NCBI RefSeq assembly: GCF_937616625.2
Contig: NC_065571.1
Span: 8,310,501 to 8,374,500 of the forward strand
From: Mercurialis annua
Lineage: Eukaryota > Streptophyta > Magnoliopsida > Malpighiales > Euphorbiaceae
DNA: 64,000 nt
Direction of reading: 5' to 3'
The translations under genes were made by a program, and so were the position numbers. Positions 35,901 through 45,310 of this stretch are shown here, piece by piece. The notes below the pieces were generated by a model. The model was not told the origin of the DNA and did not search any database. It saw only the letters and a list, made by a program, of their open reading frames with translations. How positions within the stretch are numbered: the first letter of the stretch is position 1; every line of letters starts with the position of its first letter.

Positions 35901-36169
35901 TACCCTTTGTGTTCGGTCGGCCAGTTTCTGAACATTGTGTTGACCCAAACAGAGGACTGATGAGGTAATGAAAAGCGTGGTGGGACTTCTTCATGAAATG
36001 GAGTTGCTATTTCGCAGAGATGACTGGGCGAGACAATTATTGGACCAACACATTCTTTGTCGTTGTTGGTTTTTACTATTACCTGAAGAACGGTATTGGG
36101 AGCAGCAGCATGAATTTCGTTCATCTTATCGGTCACTTGAGCGGCGATAGCATCATTAGGAGCAGCCAT
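32961..36169 (-). CDS. Antisense spliced gene inside the retrotransposon: plant mobile domain protein with coiled coil
   Basis: Three minus-strand exons join in frame: 36169-34213, 34147-33732 and 33656-32961, giving about 1,022 residues. The introns are short (65 and 75 bases) with clean GT and AG ends; reading through either one gives a stop. Residues ~75-470 resemble the plant mobile domain (aminotransferase-like domain, PF10536) found in the Arabidopsis MAIN/MAIL proteins and in plant transposons (FWSTAVHCFCFKFGMMTITL, GEFMLAHLYRGLNE). Exon 2 adds a lysine-rich cluster near residues 675-700 (KRAKQKPPAKKPSKKEPKAK) that could direct nuclear import, followed by a Ser/Thr-rich stretch. Exon 3 encodes acidic sequence then a long heptad-rich coiled coil to the end. 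The gene is intact, unlike the decayed pol on the other strand. Function is unknown; antisense extra frames are known in plant Ty3 elements. Confidence 0.75.
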
Positions 36170-36557
36170 GATAACTGCAGAATGAAGTACCTCGGTTAGA
36201 CGAATATTTAGGAGGGCGATTCAAATGTATGAGGGGCGAGGATAGTTACTTACCAAGCAGTAATATGGAGAGCACTTGAGATTTGTCTAGAGAGAGAAAG
36301 CTTGTTAAATGCAGAGAGAGAGTAGGTAAGTGATGAAATGAGATGGTGCTTTTCTTAAAAGATAAAATCAGAGGGAGCCGAAAAGTCGTGGGGTCAAAGC
36401 GTGGTATCATGGAGAACAGCTGGAGATGACGTGGCCAAAAGGGGTACCGAAAGGGTTATAGATGCGCACCCCTTTAAATTTTTCAAATGGCTTGGGCCTC
36501 AGTAATGGGCTTCGAGGTGTTGAAAAGGGAGAACAAGCCCAAAAGATAAACATTTCA

Positions 36558-36573
36558 GACTTGTTGGGGGCAT
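36558..36573 (+). promoter_or_regulatory. Polypurine tract of the retrotransposon
   Basis: The sequence GACTTGTTGGGGGCAT immediately precedes the 3' LTR start TGTTTACACC. A G-rich run at this place is the usual plus-strand primer site of Ty3 elements. Confidence 0.6.
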
Positions 36574-37045
36574 TGTTTACACCGGCCCAAATAAATACCG
36601 GATAGAACTTCATATGGGCTTATCAGGGATCAAGGCCCAACGGAAAGCTTGTTTATTATTGCTTTTTCTATTTTATTAGGAGTTTGTAGCTCATTAGGAG
36701 TGATTTTCTTTCAGAGTCTTAGTCCTAGTCAAATTAGGAGTCTTAATTATGAGGAGCTATAAATAGCTCAGAGCTTTATTATTTTTGTATCAACAAATCA
36801 ATCAATCAAAAACCAAGCCCAGTGCTTTTTATCTCGCAATCTCCGGATTGTTTTAATTTAGGAGTAGTTTTCGGTATTAATCTCGCCTGAGTCCGTGACT
36901 CCCAGATTATTACTTTTTAGATCACGTGGTTAAGTGTTTTTAACCAAACAAGCCCTGTGAATATCTGCATAGGTTCGTTAAAGTATCAAACCTCAAACCG
37001 ATTATAAATTCAAAGATTCGAGTCCGGAATATTTCCAGGCGAACA
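36574..37045 (+). repeat. 3' LTR, 472 bp
   Basis: Starts TGTTTACACC and ends CGAACA before the GAATT target duplication. It contains a TATA box (TATAAATA, 36758-36765) and downstream CAATCAATCAA-type sequence expected around the transcription start and R region. It is complete, unlike the 5' copy. Confidence 0.92.
36758..36765 (+). promoter_or_regulatory. LTR TATA box set in a small palindrome
   Basis: TATAAATA is flanked by GAGC and GCTC so that GAGCTATAAATAGCTC can form a hairpin. It is the only correctly oriented copy in the element; the 5' copy is inverted. Confidence 0.6.
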
Positions 37046-38713
37046 GAATTAAACCGACGGTCACAATTATTAAACTTTAATAAAAATTTAGCGCTACATT
37101 ATACAAATAGACATATTAGAGAATGACATGTTTTATTGTTTTTTCTGTTTTTAGCTTCCCCAACAACTGTATGTTGTTCAAAGTGTAGGTTAGGTCCACA
37201 ATTTTCTCTACATAGAAAAGCCTAAACACCAAAAGAGGTTAACTGCCTTAGCCTTAGGGCCACTCACATTTAAGACTCAAACTGATACTCACAATTGGAT
37301 AGAGGTTCCAATGTTGATGCAAATTATTAATTCCATCTAATCCAACAAATACATGTTTTTTTATTATAAAAATATCTCTTTTAATTTTCGTTTGCTAAAA
37401 ATTTATTAATCTTTTTTTTGCTGAGAGCGTACTTTTATAAATATTTTTTATTAAAATATGTTATAAAAATATATTATATTTTTAAAATACTCTCAAGAAA
37501 AAGGCATATTTTGTAAAAATAAAAAATATTGATATATTCACCTATAAACATAATTGAATAAAAGAGATTTTTTTTTCTTTTTCACCATTATTCTACCGCT
37601 TCGTTTCTTGGACGGGAAGCGGTGATTTTCCGGTTTAGACCGGCATTTCGCCGTTTCCTCGCCCATATGTTCATATTTTATGCTTTTTGTGGATTTGTTT
37701 GAATAAAATTCTCCATTCCGGAGTTGATTTTAGTTGTGAATTTCTCTGTTCTGGAGTTGTTTTTGTCTGTAATATATGTTTTGATGGTTTTGTTGATGTT
37801 TTAGCAGATTCTATCAAAATGTTATTGATTTGGGCGTTCACTTGTACCGATGAATTCTATTAAGTTGTGGTTTTTAATTCGTTTCAAGTTCTTGTGCTGG
37901 TTCAAGCTTTTTTTCTTGCAGATTTTATTGCTTTAGCAATTTTTACAGTGATTCAGGCTTGCAGGTTGCAAAATTTTGATGGATCAAAGGATTTATTTAG
38001 CTCCAGTGCAGTTATTTTTATTTCAACTGTTTAAGTTTGTAAGATGATCTGCGATCGAAGTGTTTGTGTTTTTTAACATATGCATCTAGTTTTATATCAG
38101 ATCACCGGATTTCATCTCGAACCTTACGTTTTTAATCCAATGGTTTTGAGCTAATATAAATCTATGTTGACTTAAAAAAAAACTGAATTGAACAATATTT
38201 GATTCAAATAAATTTGAAATGTTTTAATGCAGCTTGTGTTAAATAAAATAATTGAGTTGTAGATTTGAATATTGCTTGAGTTGAAATTTAGCATCAATAT
38301 AGATTTAGTTAAAGTTACTTTAACTTTCATATCTTACAAGTAAAAATTTGATATTTATTATATATTATGTATTATTTAATATTTTAGTGGATGTTAAACT
38401 GAAATTTCTTTCAATAATTATATCATTTGACTAAGTCAATTAATATAGTTAATTGATGGAGGAAAAAAAATAAAAAATTTGATTAAAAGTCTAAAAATAT
38501 ATCTAATTACGAGCTAATGTGAAATGATTTTTAATAAAAGTCTCTTAGGTACTATTTGCATTTAAGGATTTTGAAGAAATAAAATTTATAAGTTTACGTT
38601 ATCCATGAATTTTATGAAATTTCATTGTTTGGTATGAATAATTATCATGAAAATTTATAAATTGTGACAATTCTTCATCCTCAAAAATGCATCATTTAAT
38701 GCCTCACTTTTTA

Positions 38714-39216
38714 GGCTAATAATCACCCACGGCCCCTGATTTTAGGGGTATCTTACGACAAACCCCCTGATAAAAAAAACGATCAGTAAACCCCCTGATC
38801 TTTGTGACGGCGCTCGCTAAACCCCCTAAGCCCCAAATATGACGAAAATACCCCTGGCGCCATCTTTTTCAGTCAACTGTTATTCTTTAAAAAAAAACGA
38901 TGGCGCCACGTCAGCAAAATACCTTAAAAACTTCAAACACCTAAAATACCCCTAATTTAATTTAGAAAAGACAAAAATTAAACAAATCAACCCACTTTAA
39001 ACCATTTAATTAACCAACCCAACCGCCAACACCACCCAACCACCGCCGCCACCGCAACCACCGCCGCCACCCCAACCACCGCCGCCACCGCCGGACCGGA
39101 AAATTTTTCAGTCATCTTCTCCGGGATGACCGGAAAATTTTCCAGTCATCGTGGAAGAACATCGGGGCTGTTCTTCGTGGAAGAACAGACGGCGCTGTTC
39201 TTCGTGGAAGAACAGA
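38714..39216. mobile_element. Truncated fold-back element (GGCTAATAATCACC family)
   Basis: It begins GGCTAATAATCACCCACGG, matching the end of the element at 10599, and continues with AAACCCCCTGA and TGACGGCGCTCG sequence. It then has a CCGCCGCC-rich stretch and repeats of CTGTTCTTCGTGGAAGAACAG-type hairpins near 39157-39215. The right arm is missing. It interrupts copy B of the 3.45-kb duplication, where copy A has uninterrupted sequence. Confidence 0.7.
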
Positions 39217-39230
39217 TGGATAAATTTATT

Positions 39231-39975
39231 TGAATGAATGATAAATTGTATTGCAATTTATATACTCCAAATATATCCCAATAAATTTATATATTTTAAT
39301 TCAATCCAAACGGTAGAATTTACAATTCTATCAATTCTACATTATACGAATTTGAAATTCATAAATTTAATAAAATTCACAAATTTTAAATTTTTTTAAT
39401 TCAAATAGTGTCTTAAACTCGTCTCATATTGTAAAGGACGTAATCATATAATGTTCAAAACAATAAAAAAATTACTTATTTCTTTAACTTAAAATAAGGT
39501 ATGATAATAAAAATAGCGTCACTGAGACTAGTTAATTTTTTTTTTGTGAAAATGGAGTGTTTATCCTATGCATTGGTTGTGCCATGTCAGACTTAAAATC
39601 CATTTGAATGAATGATAAATTGTATTACAATTTATATACTCCAAATATATCCCAATAAATTTATATATTTTAATTCAATCCAAACGGTAGAATTTACAAT
39701 TCTATCAATTCTACATTATATGAATTTGAAATTCATAAATTTAACAAAATTCACAAATTTTAATTTTTTTTAATTCAAATGGTGTCTTAAACTCGTCTCA
39801 TATTGTAAAGGACGTAATCATATAATGTTCAAAACAGTAAAAAAAATTACTTATTTCTTTAACTTAAAATAAGGTATGATAATAAAAATAGTGTCACTGA
39901 GACTAGTTAATTTTTTTTTGTGTGATAATGAAGTGTTTATCCTATGCATTGGTTGTGCCATGTCAGACTTAAAAC
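39231..39975. repeat. Local 374-bp direct duplication
   Basis: Sequence starting TGAATGAATGATAAATTGTA at 39231 recurs at 39605 and stays nearly identical for about 370 bases. Copy A of the large duplication has this stretch once, so the event is specific to copy B. Confidence 0.82.
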
Positions 39976-40190
39976 AAACTATTAAACATTAGTGATAGTA
40001 AATCTTCTTTTTATTATTAAAAATTTACACGGCTAACGCATAATTGGTTTGTTGCAATGAATGACAATGACGCAACGGTTGCATTGAATAATTTTCCTAT
40101 TGATAAATGACAGACACAAAAAAAATTATTAACAGCAATAGCATATTAAAATGCTGTAGGTTTAGTTAACTTTTTTTTATTGAACGAATG

Positions 40191-40527
40191 CTCAACGCGC
40201 CCCCTGAACTTGTGACACGGGGTCATCTAACCCAATTTATACTTTTTTGAGCAACTAACCCCAAAACTTTTCATTTTAGGGTCAAATACCCCCATAATTT
40301 ATATTTTTATTTTAAAAGATAGATTTAGAATAATTATATCGCAATAATTAGGAAAATATCTAATTACCTTTTTGCATCCATCGCCTCCGATTTATATTTT
40401 ACACATTTTAAAAATATAATTATGGGTTGTTTGACCCAAAATTGAAGAGTTTTGGGGTTAGTTGCTAAAAAAAGTATAAATTGGGTTAGATGACCCCGTG
40501 TTACAAGTTTAGAGGGCGCGTTGACCC
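40191..40527. mobile_element. Fold-back element, about 340 bp
   Basis: CTCAACGCGCCC near 40191 and its inverse GGGCGCGTTGA near 40514 border arms that match over ACACGGGGTCATCTAACCCA and AATTTATACTTTTTT. The centre is short and AT-rich. Exact ends and target duplication are not clear. Confidence 0.7.
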
Positions 40528-40654
40528 TTTATTCTTTTTTTATTTGTTTCTTAAATATATACCACTTAACTTTTTTTTTTTAATTAAAGAATTGGAGTTT
40601 GATAGATCATTCCGATGCTGGATTCTAACTTAATAATAAGTACTACAAAAAAAT

Positions 40655-41659
40655 TGAACAAAGGATCAATTCACCCCCTCAACTTGGCACGAAATATCAA
40701 ATGAGTCATTCTCGTCGCTTTTGGTACAAACAGACCCAAAAGTTGCGTTTTCGTATCAAATCACCCCTTGAGAGAGTGAGTTTGTTAATTTTATTTAATT
40801 AACTTAATTAATCATATCCTAATTAATTAAAACTATAATTAAAATTTAATTAAACTAATAAAACACATTTAACTCTAATTAATTATATTTTACTTAAATT
40901 CATAAAAAAAATTATATTTTACTTAATCAAAACTTTTAATTTACTCTAATAAAACACAATTAACTCTAATTCATCCATTTTTTTCGCCGAATTTTTTTTT
41001 TCAGTTAATTTTTTTTTCCGCAGACCCATCGGGTCTGCTTTTCGCCGGAGCAGACCTAGATGGGTCTGCTCCCCAAGAAAGAGCAGACCCATCGGGTCTG
41101 CTCTTCACCGGAGCAGACCCAGATGGGTCTGCTCTATAGGGAGGAGCAGACCCATCGGGTCTGCTCTATGCCGGAGCAGACCCATCTGGGTCTGCTCCTC
41201 CACGATGGAGGAGCAGACCCAGATGGGTCTGCTCCAAGGGGGATAGCAGACCCATCTGGGTCTGCTCCTCCGATGAAGGAGGAGCAGACCCAGATGGGTC
41301 TGCTCTTGAAGACCAATGCTCCTCCGGCAACCGGAGCAGCTGAGCTGCTGCTCCTCCATTTTTTTTTAAAAAAAAAATTAGTTTTTTTTTAAAAAAAAAA
41401 TTAGTTTTTTTTTTAAAAAAAAATTAGTTTTTTTTTTTAATTTAGGTATTAATTTGTAATTTTTCAAAATTATAAGGACTATTCTACATATTTAACTAGG
41501 AGAGTGTGTTTCAAACGCGGCTTGAGAGTGGGCAAGAATGAGAGAGGGGTTTTTTCGATACGAAAACGCAACTTTTGGGTCTGTTTGTACCAAAAGTGAC
41601 GAGAATGACTCATTTGATATTTCGTGCCAAGTTGAGGGGGTGAATTGATCCTTTGTTCA
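40655..41659. mobile_element. Fold-back element with nine internal palindromes, ~1.0 kb
   Basis: Inverted ends TGAACAAAGGATCAATTCAC and GTGAATTGATCCTTTGTTCA border arms of about 120 bases (CAACTTGGCACGAAATATCA, CAAAAGTTGCGTTTTCGTAT). The centre carries a palindrome array (listed separately) followed by repeated A and T runs. No target duplication could be confirmed. The short reading frames inside are translations of the array. Confidence 0.8.
41030..41310. repeat. Array of nine ~19-24-bp palindromes
   Basis: Nine near-perfect palindromes of the form GAGCAGACCC-AT-GGGTCTGCTC recur every ~27-37 bases with short variable spacers. Several have CATCTGGG or CAGATGGG centres. Each can form its own hairpin. 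The array sits in the loop of a fold-back element. Confidence 0.9.
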
Positions 41660-41929
41660 GCTGAATTAGTATAGCATTAGATTAGTTGCAATATTGGTTC
41701 CATAAATATTTTTAGGGTTAAGTACACAAATCCCCTAAAACATGCCTTTCCATTCATTTATACCTCACCATTTATTTTTATGCAAATATCTCTCAAACAA
41801 AAAAAGAAGTTTTCAAAACTAGCTCAAACTTTAAAATAGACATATTTTTATAAAGAAAGAGACAATATTACCCTCATATACAATATACCTTTTGATTTGA
41901 CCAACCCACTAACCGACCACCGCCGGCCA

Positions 41930-42420
41930 ACCATCTCTAGCCGACCACCGCCGGCCGACCAATTTCCGACCAATTTCCGGCGACTTTTCCGGGCAGTTTT
42001 CCGGCAACTTTCCAGCAACTTTCCGGGCAGATTTCCGGCGACTTTCCGGACAGTTTTCCGGCGACTTTCCGGAAAGTTTTCCGGCGACTTTCCAGCAACT
42101 TTCCGGCGACTTTCCATCAACTTTCCGGGCAGTTTTCCGGCGAATTTTCATCAACTTTCCGGGCAGTTTCCCGACGACTTTACGGGCAGTTTTCCGGCGG
42201 CTTTCCAGCAACTTTCCGTGCATTTTTCCGGCGACTTTCCGGCGACTTTCCGGGCAGTTTTCCGGCGACTTTCCATCAATTTTCCGGGCAGCTTTCCGGG
42301 CAGCTTTCTGGCGACCCTTCCGGACAGTTTTCTGGCGACCCTTCCGGTCAGTTTTCCGGCAACTTTCCGGGCAGTTTTCTGGCGACCCTTCAGATACATT
42401 TGGATTACTCCAGGCAGCCA
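41930..42420. repeat. Minisatellite with a 12-bp period (TTTTCCGGCGAC-like)
   Basis: About 40 degenerate copies of a 12-bp motif alternate between TTTCCGGCGAC, TTTCCGGGCAG and TTTCCAGCAAC forms. Because the period is a multiple of three, long frames appear on both strands (for example 41897-42463). They translate to repetitive arginine-, serine- and phenylalanine-rich peptides and are not taken as genes. Confidence 0.85.
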
Positions 42421-42639
42421 CCATCCATCCTCCGGCAACCTTCTGTTGACCCTCCGGCCATAGCCACCTCCGGGTAACTTCCGCCGACCCTCCGATCAGT
42501 CACCATTCACACTCCGGACACATCCATCTAACTTCCGGCGACCCCTCTAGGCAGCCGATGGCCACCTCCGGATGTTTTTAGCTTTCACTATATATAAAAT
42601 ATATACACACCCTTATAAAATACATTTGGTTGATCTTCA

Positions 42640-44560
42640 GATGACATTAAATTGAATTTTGGTTGACATTCAACTGATTTTTATTGAAATTTGGTTCATC
42701 ATTTACATGTAGATATTAAATTTGATTTGATATATTACATGTAGATGTTAAATTTAATTTGATTTCAAATTTATATGGAATTGATAACAAATTTCAGTAA
42801 TTAATATTTAAATAAATAAATTTCAATAAAGATAATGAAAATATTTGGTTGATTTGCGGTTGACATTTAGTTGGTTTGCAGTTGACATTTAGTTAATTTA
42901 CGGTTGACGTTTAGTTGATTTTAGTTGACATTTAATTTATCTTTAAAATTTGGTAAAATTATAAAATAATGACTTTAACAAATTTAAGCGAACTCTTCAA
43001 AACAGTAAAAATTGTCACTTGTCAGCATTAAGAAATAAAAAAATAATTATAAATTTGATTTGATATGTTACATCTAGATGTTAAATTTAATTTGATTTCA
43101 AATTTATATGAAATTGATAACAAAATTCACTAGTTAATATTTAAAATAAATAAATTTTATTAAAGATAATGGAAATATTTGGTTGATCTTCGGTTGACAT
43201 TAGATTGATTTACGGCTGATATTTAGTTGATTTGCGGTTGACATATGTTTGATTTACGGTTGACATTTAGTTGATTTTAGTTGACATTTAGTTGATGTTT
43301 AAAATTTGATAAAATTATAAAATAATGGCTTCAACAAATTTACGGGAACTCTTCAAAACAGTATAAATCGTAACTTATCAATATTAAAAATAGTAATAAT
43401 AGTTTTGAATTGTGTCACGGAAGAAGTTTTGAATTCCAATTCCACCAAAGCAAAATGATATTTTATTCTACTTTTTAAATGTTTTACCAAATGTCGAGCG
43501 ACTCCATGGTTAACTTTATACATGTAAAGATAAATTTAATGTGATTTCAAATTTATATGTAATTGATAACATATATAAATATATAATATCTAAATAAATA
43601 AATTTCGTCGAAGATAATATAAATATTTAGTTGACATTCGGTTGATTTATGGTTGACATTTAGTTGATTTAAGTTGACATTTAGTTGATTTTAAGTTGAC
43701 ATTTGATTTATCTATTGTTGACATTTATTTGACTTTTAAATTTAATTTTTTTTAAATAAGTGATTCAACTGATTAAAGTAAAACCGTCAAAACATTAGAA
43801 GTAAACGTTTCCCAACATTAAGAAGGGGAAAATAGTAATAATTGTTTTGAAATGGGTTCGAATTCCATTGAGAGCAAAATGATTTTTATTTATTTTTTTT
43901 AAAATTTGACCACTTTTATAAACATACAACCGCGGTTGACATTTTACATGTAAAGATCAAATTTATATGTAATTGATAATAAATTACAATAACTAATATT
44001 TAAATAAATAAATGTTGTCAAAGATAATAAAAATATTTGGTTGACATTCGGTTGATTTACAGTTGATATGCAGTTGATTTTTGGTTGATCTGTTGTTGAC
44101 ATTTGTTTAATATTTAAAATTTAAAAAATTATAAAATAAGAGTTTCAACATATTCAAGCAAAACCGTTAAAACAGTAGAAACCGACGTTAGTCGATATTA
44201 AAAAGAAAAAAATAGTAATAATTGTTTTGAAATGTACCGGGGAAGGAAAAGGAAATATTATTGATATTTGGTTGACAATTAGTTGATATGTGGTTGATTG
44301 TCAGTTTATTTGTAGTTGATTTTCGATTGATATTTAATTTATCTTTAAAACCAGTCAAATTATAAAAGAAAAGTTTTATTAAATTTAAAAAATTGAAAGA
44401 AAATAAAAAAAATTGATAAAAATTTATAAATCTTTTAAAATATATATTATAATATAATCTGCATTTGTATATTTAGCGTTAAAAATAATAATTTATAGTA
44501 AGTATATTACAAAAAAGTTATTTTAAAATTATATATAATTTATTTCAGGTTGACAACAAG
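42640..44560. repeat. Diverged tandem repeats rich in GGTTGACATTTAGTTGATTT
   Basis: A block containing TTAATATTTAAATAAATAAA followed by AAAGATAATGAAAATATTTGG recurs near 42804, 43138, 43582 and 44003. Each is followed by several copies of a TTGACATTTAGTTGATTTACGG-like short motif. Later units also carry a TTCGAATTCCA...AGAGCAAAATG module. Copies have diverged by many substitutions and indels. Confidence 0.7.
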
Positions 44561-44651
44561 TTTACAAGAGGTTTAGATTTAGTTTACATGCACTTTCATA
44601 ATTATTATGGAGTATTTGTATATATAATAAAGAGTAAACAGATACAACAAA

Positions 44652-44705
44652 TAAGGTTTGCCTTAGTGGTTAGACTCTTAGCCAAAGGGAGGAAGGTCAT
44701 GGGTT
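44652..44705 (+). other. tRNA-like sequence with A-box and B-box motifs
   Basis: The stretch contains TTAGTGGTTAG (A-box-like), a middle AGGGAGGAAGGTCAT, and GGGTTCAAACC (B-box-like) at the spacing of a tRNA D-arm to T-arm. No full acceptor stem is visible. It resembles the tRNA-derived head of a SINE, and degenerate GGGTTCGAATTCC copies occur upstream near 43855. It is not a functional tRNA gene. Confidence 0.35.
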
Positions 44706-44825
44706 CAAACCACACTAAGAGCAAATTGCCATTTTATTTAATTCTTTTAATATTTGACCACAACAGTTGACCGATTGACCACTGTTGACCGCCGACCATT
44801 GACCACTGTTGACCGCCGACCGCCG

Positions 44826-45150
44826 CCGCCGACCGCCGTTGACCGCCGGTCCGACGCCGTTGACCGCCGGTCCGACGCCGTTGACCGCCGGTCCGACGCC
44901 GTTGACCGCCGGTCCGACGCCGTTGACCGCCGGTCCGACGCCGTTGACCGCCGGTCCGACGCCGTTGACCGCCGGTCCGACGCCGTTGACCGCCGGTCCG
45001 ACGCCGTTGACCGCCGGTCCGACGCCGTTGACCGCCGGTCCGACGCCGTTGACCGCCGGTCCGACGCCGTTGACCGCCGGTCCGACGCCGTTGACCGCCG
45101 GTCCGACGCCGTTGACCGCCAGTCCGACGCCGTTGACCGCCAGTCCGACC
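44826..45150. repeat. Minisatellite, 21-bp unit, about 15 copies
   Basis: A 21-bp GC-rich unit (beginning GTTGACCGCCGGTCCGAC) is repeated in tandem with almost no variation except the last two copies, which carry CAGTCC in place of CGGTCC. Each unit contains the short palindrome ACCGCCGGT-like core. Shorter irregular GTTGACCGCCGACC copies precede it. The heptapeptide repeats encoded on both strands are by-products of the 21-bp period. Confidence 0.92.
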
Positions 45151-45310
45151 ACCATCCCCTGATCGGTTAGACCATTCCCCAACTGGTCAGACCATTTTTG
45201 GTCCAACCGCCACCTATTCCCTTATCTTGATGAGGGGTAAAATTGGCTTGTAAATATTTTGAGGTATAAATGAAAAGATGTAAAATAAAATGAGAGATTT
45301 CTGCATATAA

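Larger units (their letters stand above)
27799..37045 (+). mobile_element. Ty3/gypsy LTR retrotransposon, Tat-like lineage, 9,247 bp, rearranged
   Basis: The element starts TGTTTACACC, ends CGAACA, and is flanked by the 5-bp target duplication GAATT (27794-27798 and 37046-37050). The matching empty site exists in copy A of the local duplication (24361-24365). Domain order on the plus strand is protease, reverse transcriptase, RNase H, a second RNase H, integrase, which is the Ty3 order; the second RNase H points to the Tat group. An antisense spliced gene lies between integrase and the 3' LTR. The 5' end is damaged: the LTR is truncated, fused to an inverted LTR piece, and the primer-binding site and most of gag are missing. 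The shared LTR bases differ at only a few positions, so insertion was fairly recent. The interior is far richer in G and C than the flanks. Confidence 0.92.
26561..40088. repeat. Segmental tandem duplication, copy B (interrupted)
   Basis: This is the second copy of the 3.45-kb unit. It runs 26561-27798, is interrupted by the LTR retrotransposon 27799-37045 and its target duplication, resumes at 37051, and is interrupted again by a fold-back fragment at 38714-39216. A local 374-bp direct duplication (39231-39604 and 39605-39975) lies near its end. It ends near 40088 (GCAACGGTTGCATTGAA), matching the end of copy A at 26560. Subtracting the insertions leaves about 3.4 kb, in agreement with copy A. 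Confidence 0.82.
41703..45310. mobile_element. Probable composite repeat or transposon of ~3.6 kb
   Basis: Left sequence with CATTCATTTATACCTCACC and ATTACCCTCATAT is echoed in inverted orientation at the right by GAGGTATAAATGAAAAG and ATGAGGGGTAAAATT. This suggests diverged terminal repeats of one element. Between them are two minisatellites and four diverged ~330-445-bp repeats. No transposase is seen. The borders are approximate and the single-element reading is an inference. Confidence 0.4.

Noticed and set aside
41030..41310. Regularly spaced repeats resembling a CRISPR array
   Set aside because: The repeats are palindromes inside a plant fold-back transposon, spacers are very short and irregular, no cas genes exist, and the genome is eukaryotic.
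41897..42463. 188-codon frame and overlapping 171-codon minus-strand frame
   Set aside because: Both are translations of a 12-bp minisatellite; the period is a multiple of three, so frames stay open on both strands.
44652..44705. Functional tRNA gene
   Set aside because: A-box and B-box-like motifs are present but no acceptor stem or anticodon arm can be folded convincingly; treated as a SINE-like relic.
44715..45206. Long frames with GVGPAVN or heptapeptide repeats, elastin-like in look
   Set aside because: They are by-products of a 21-bp minisatellite and appear on both strands; no start context or flanking gene structure.
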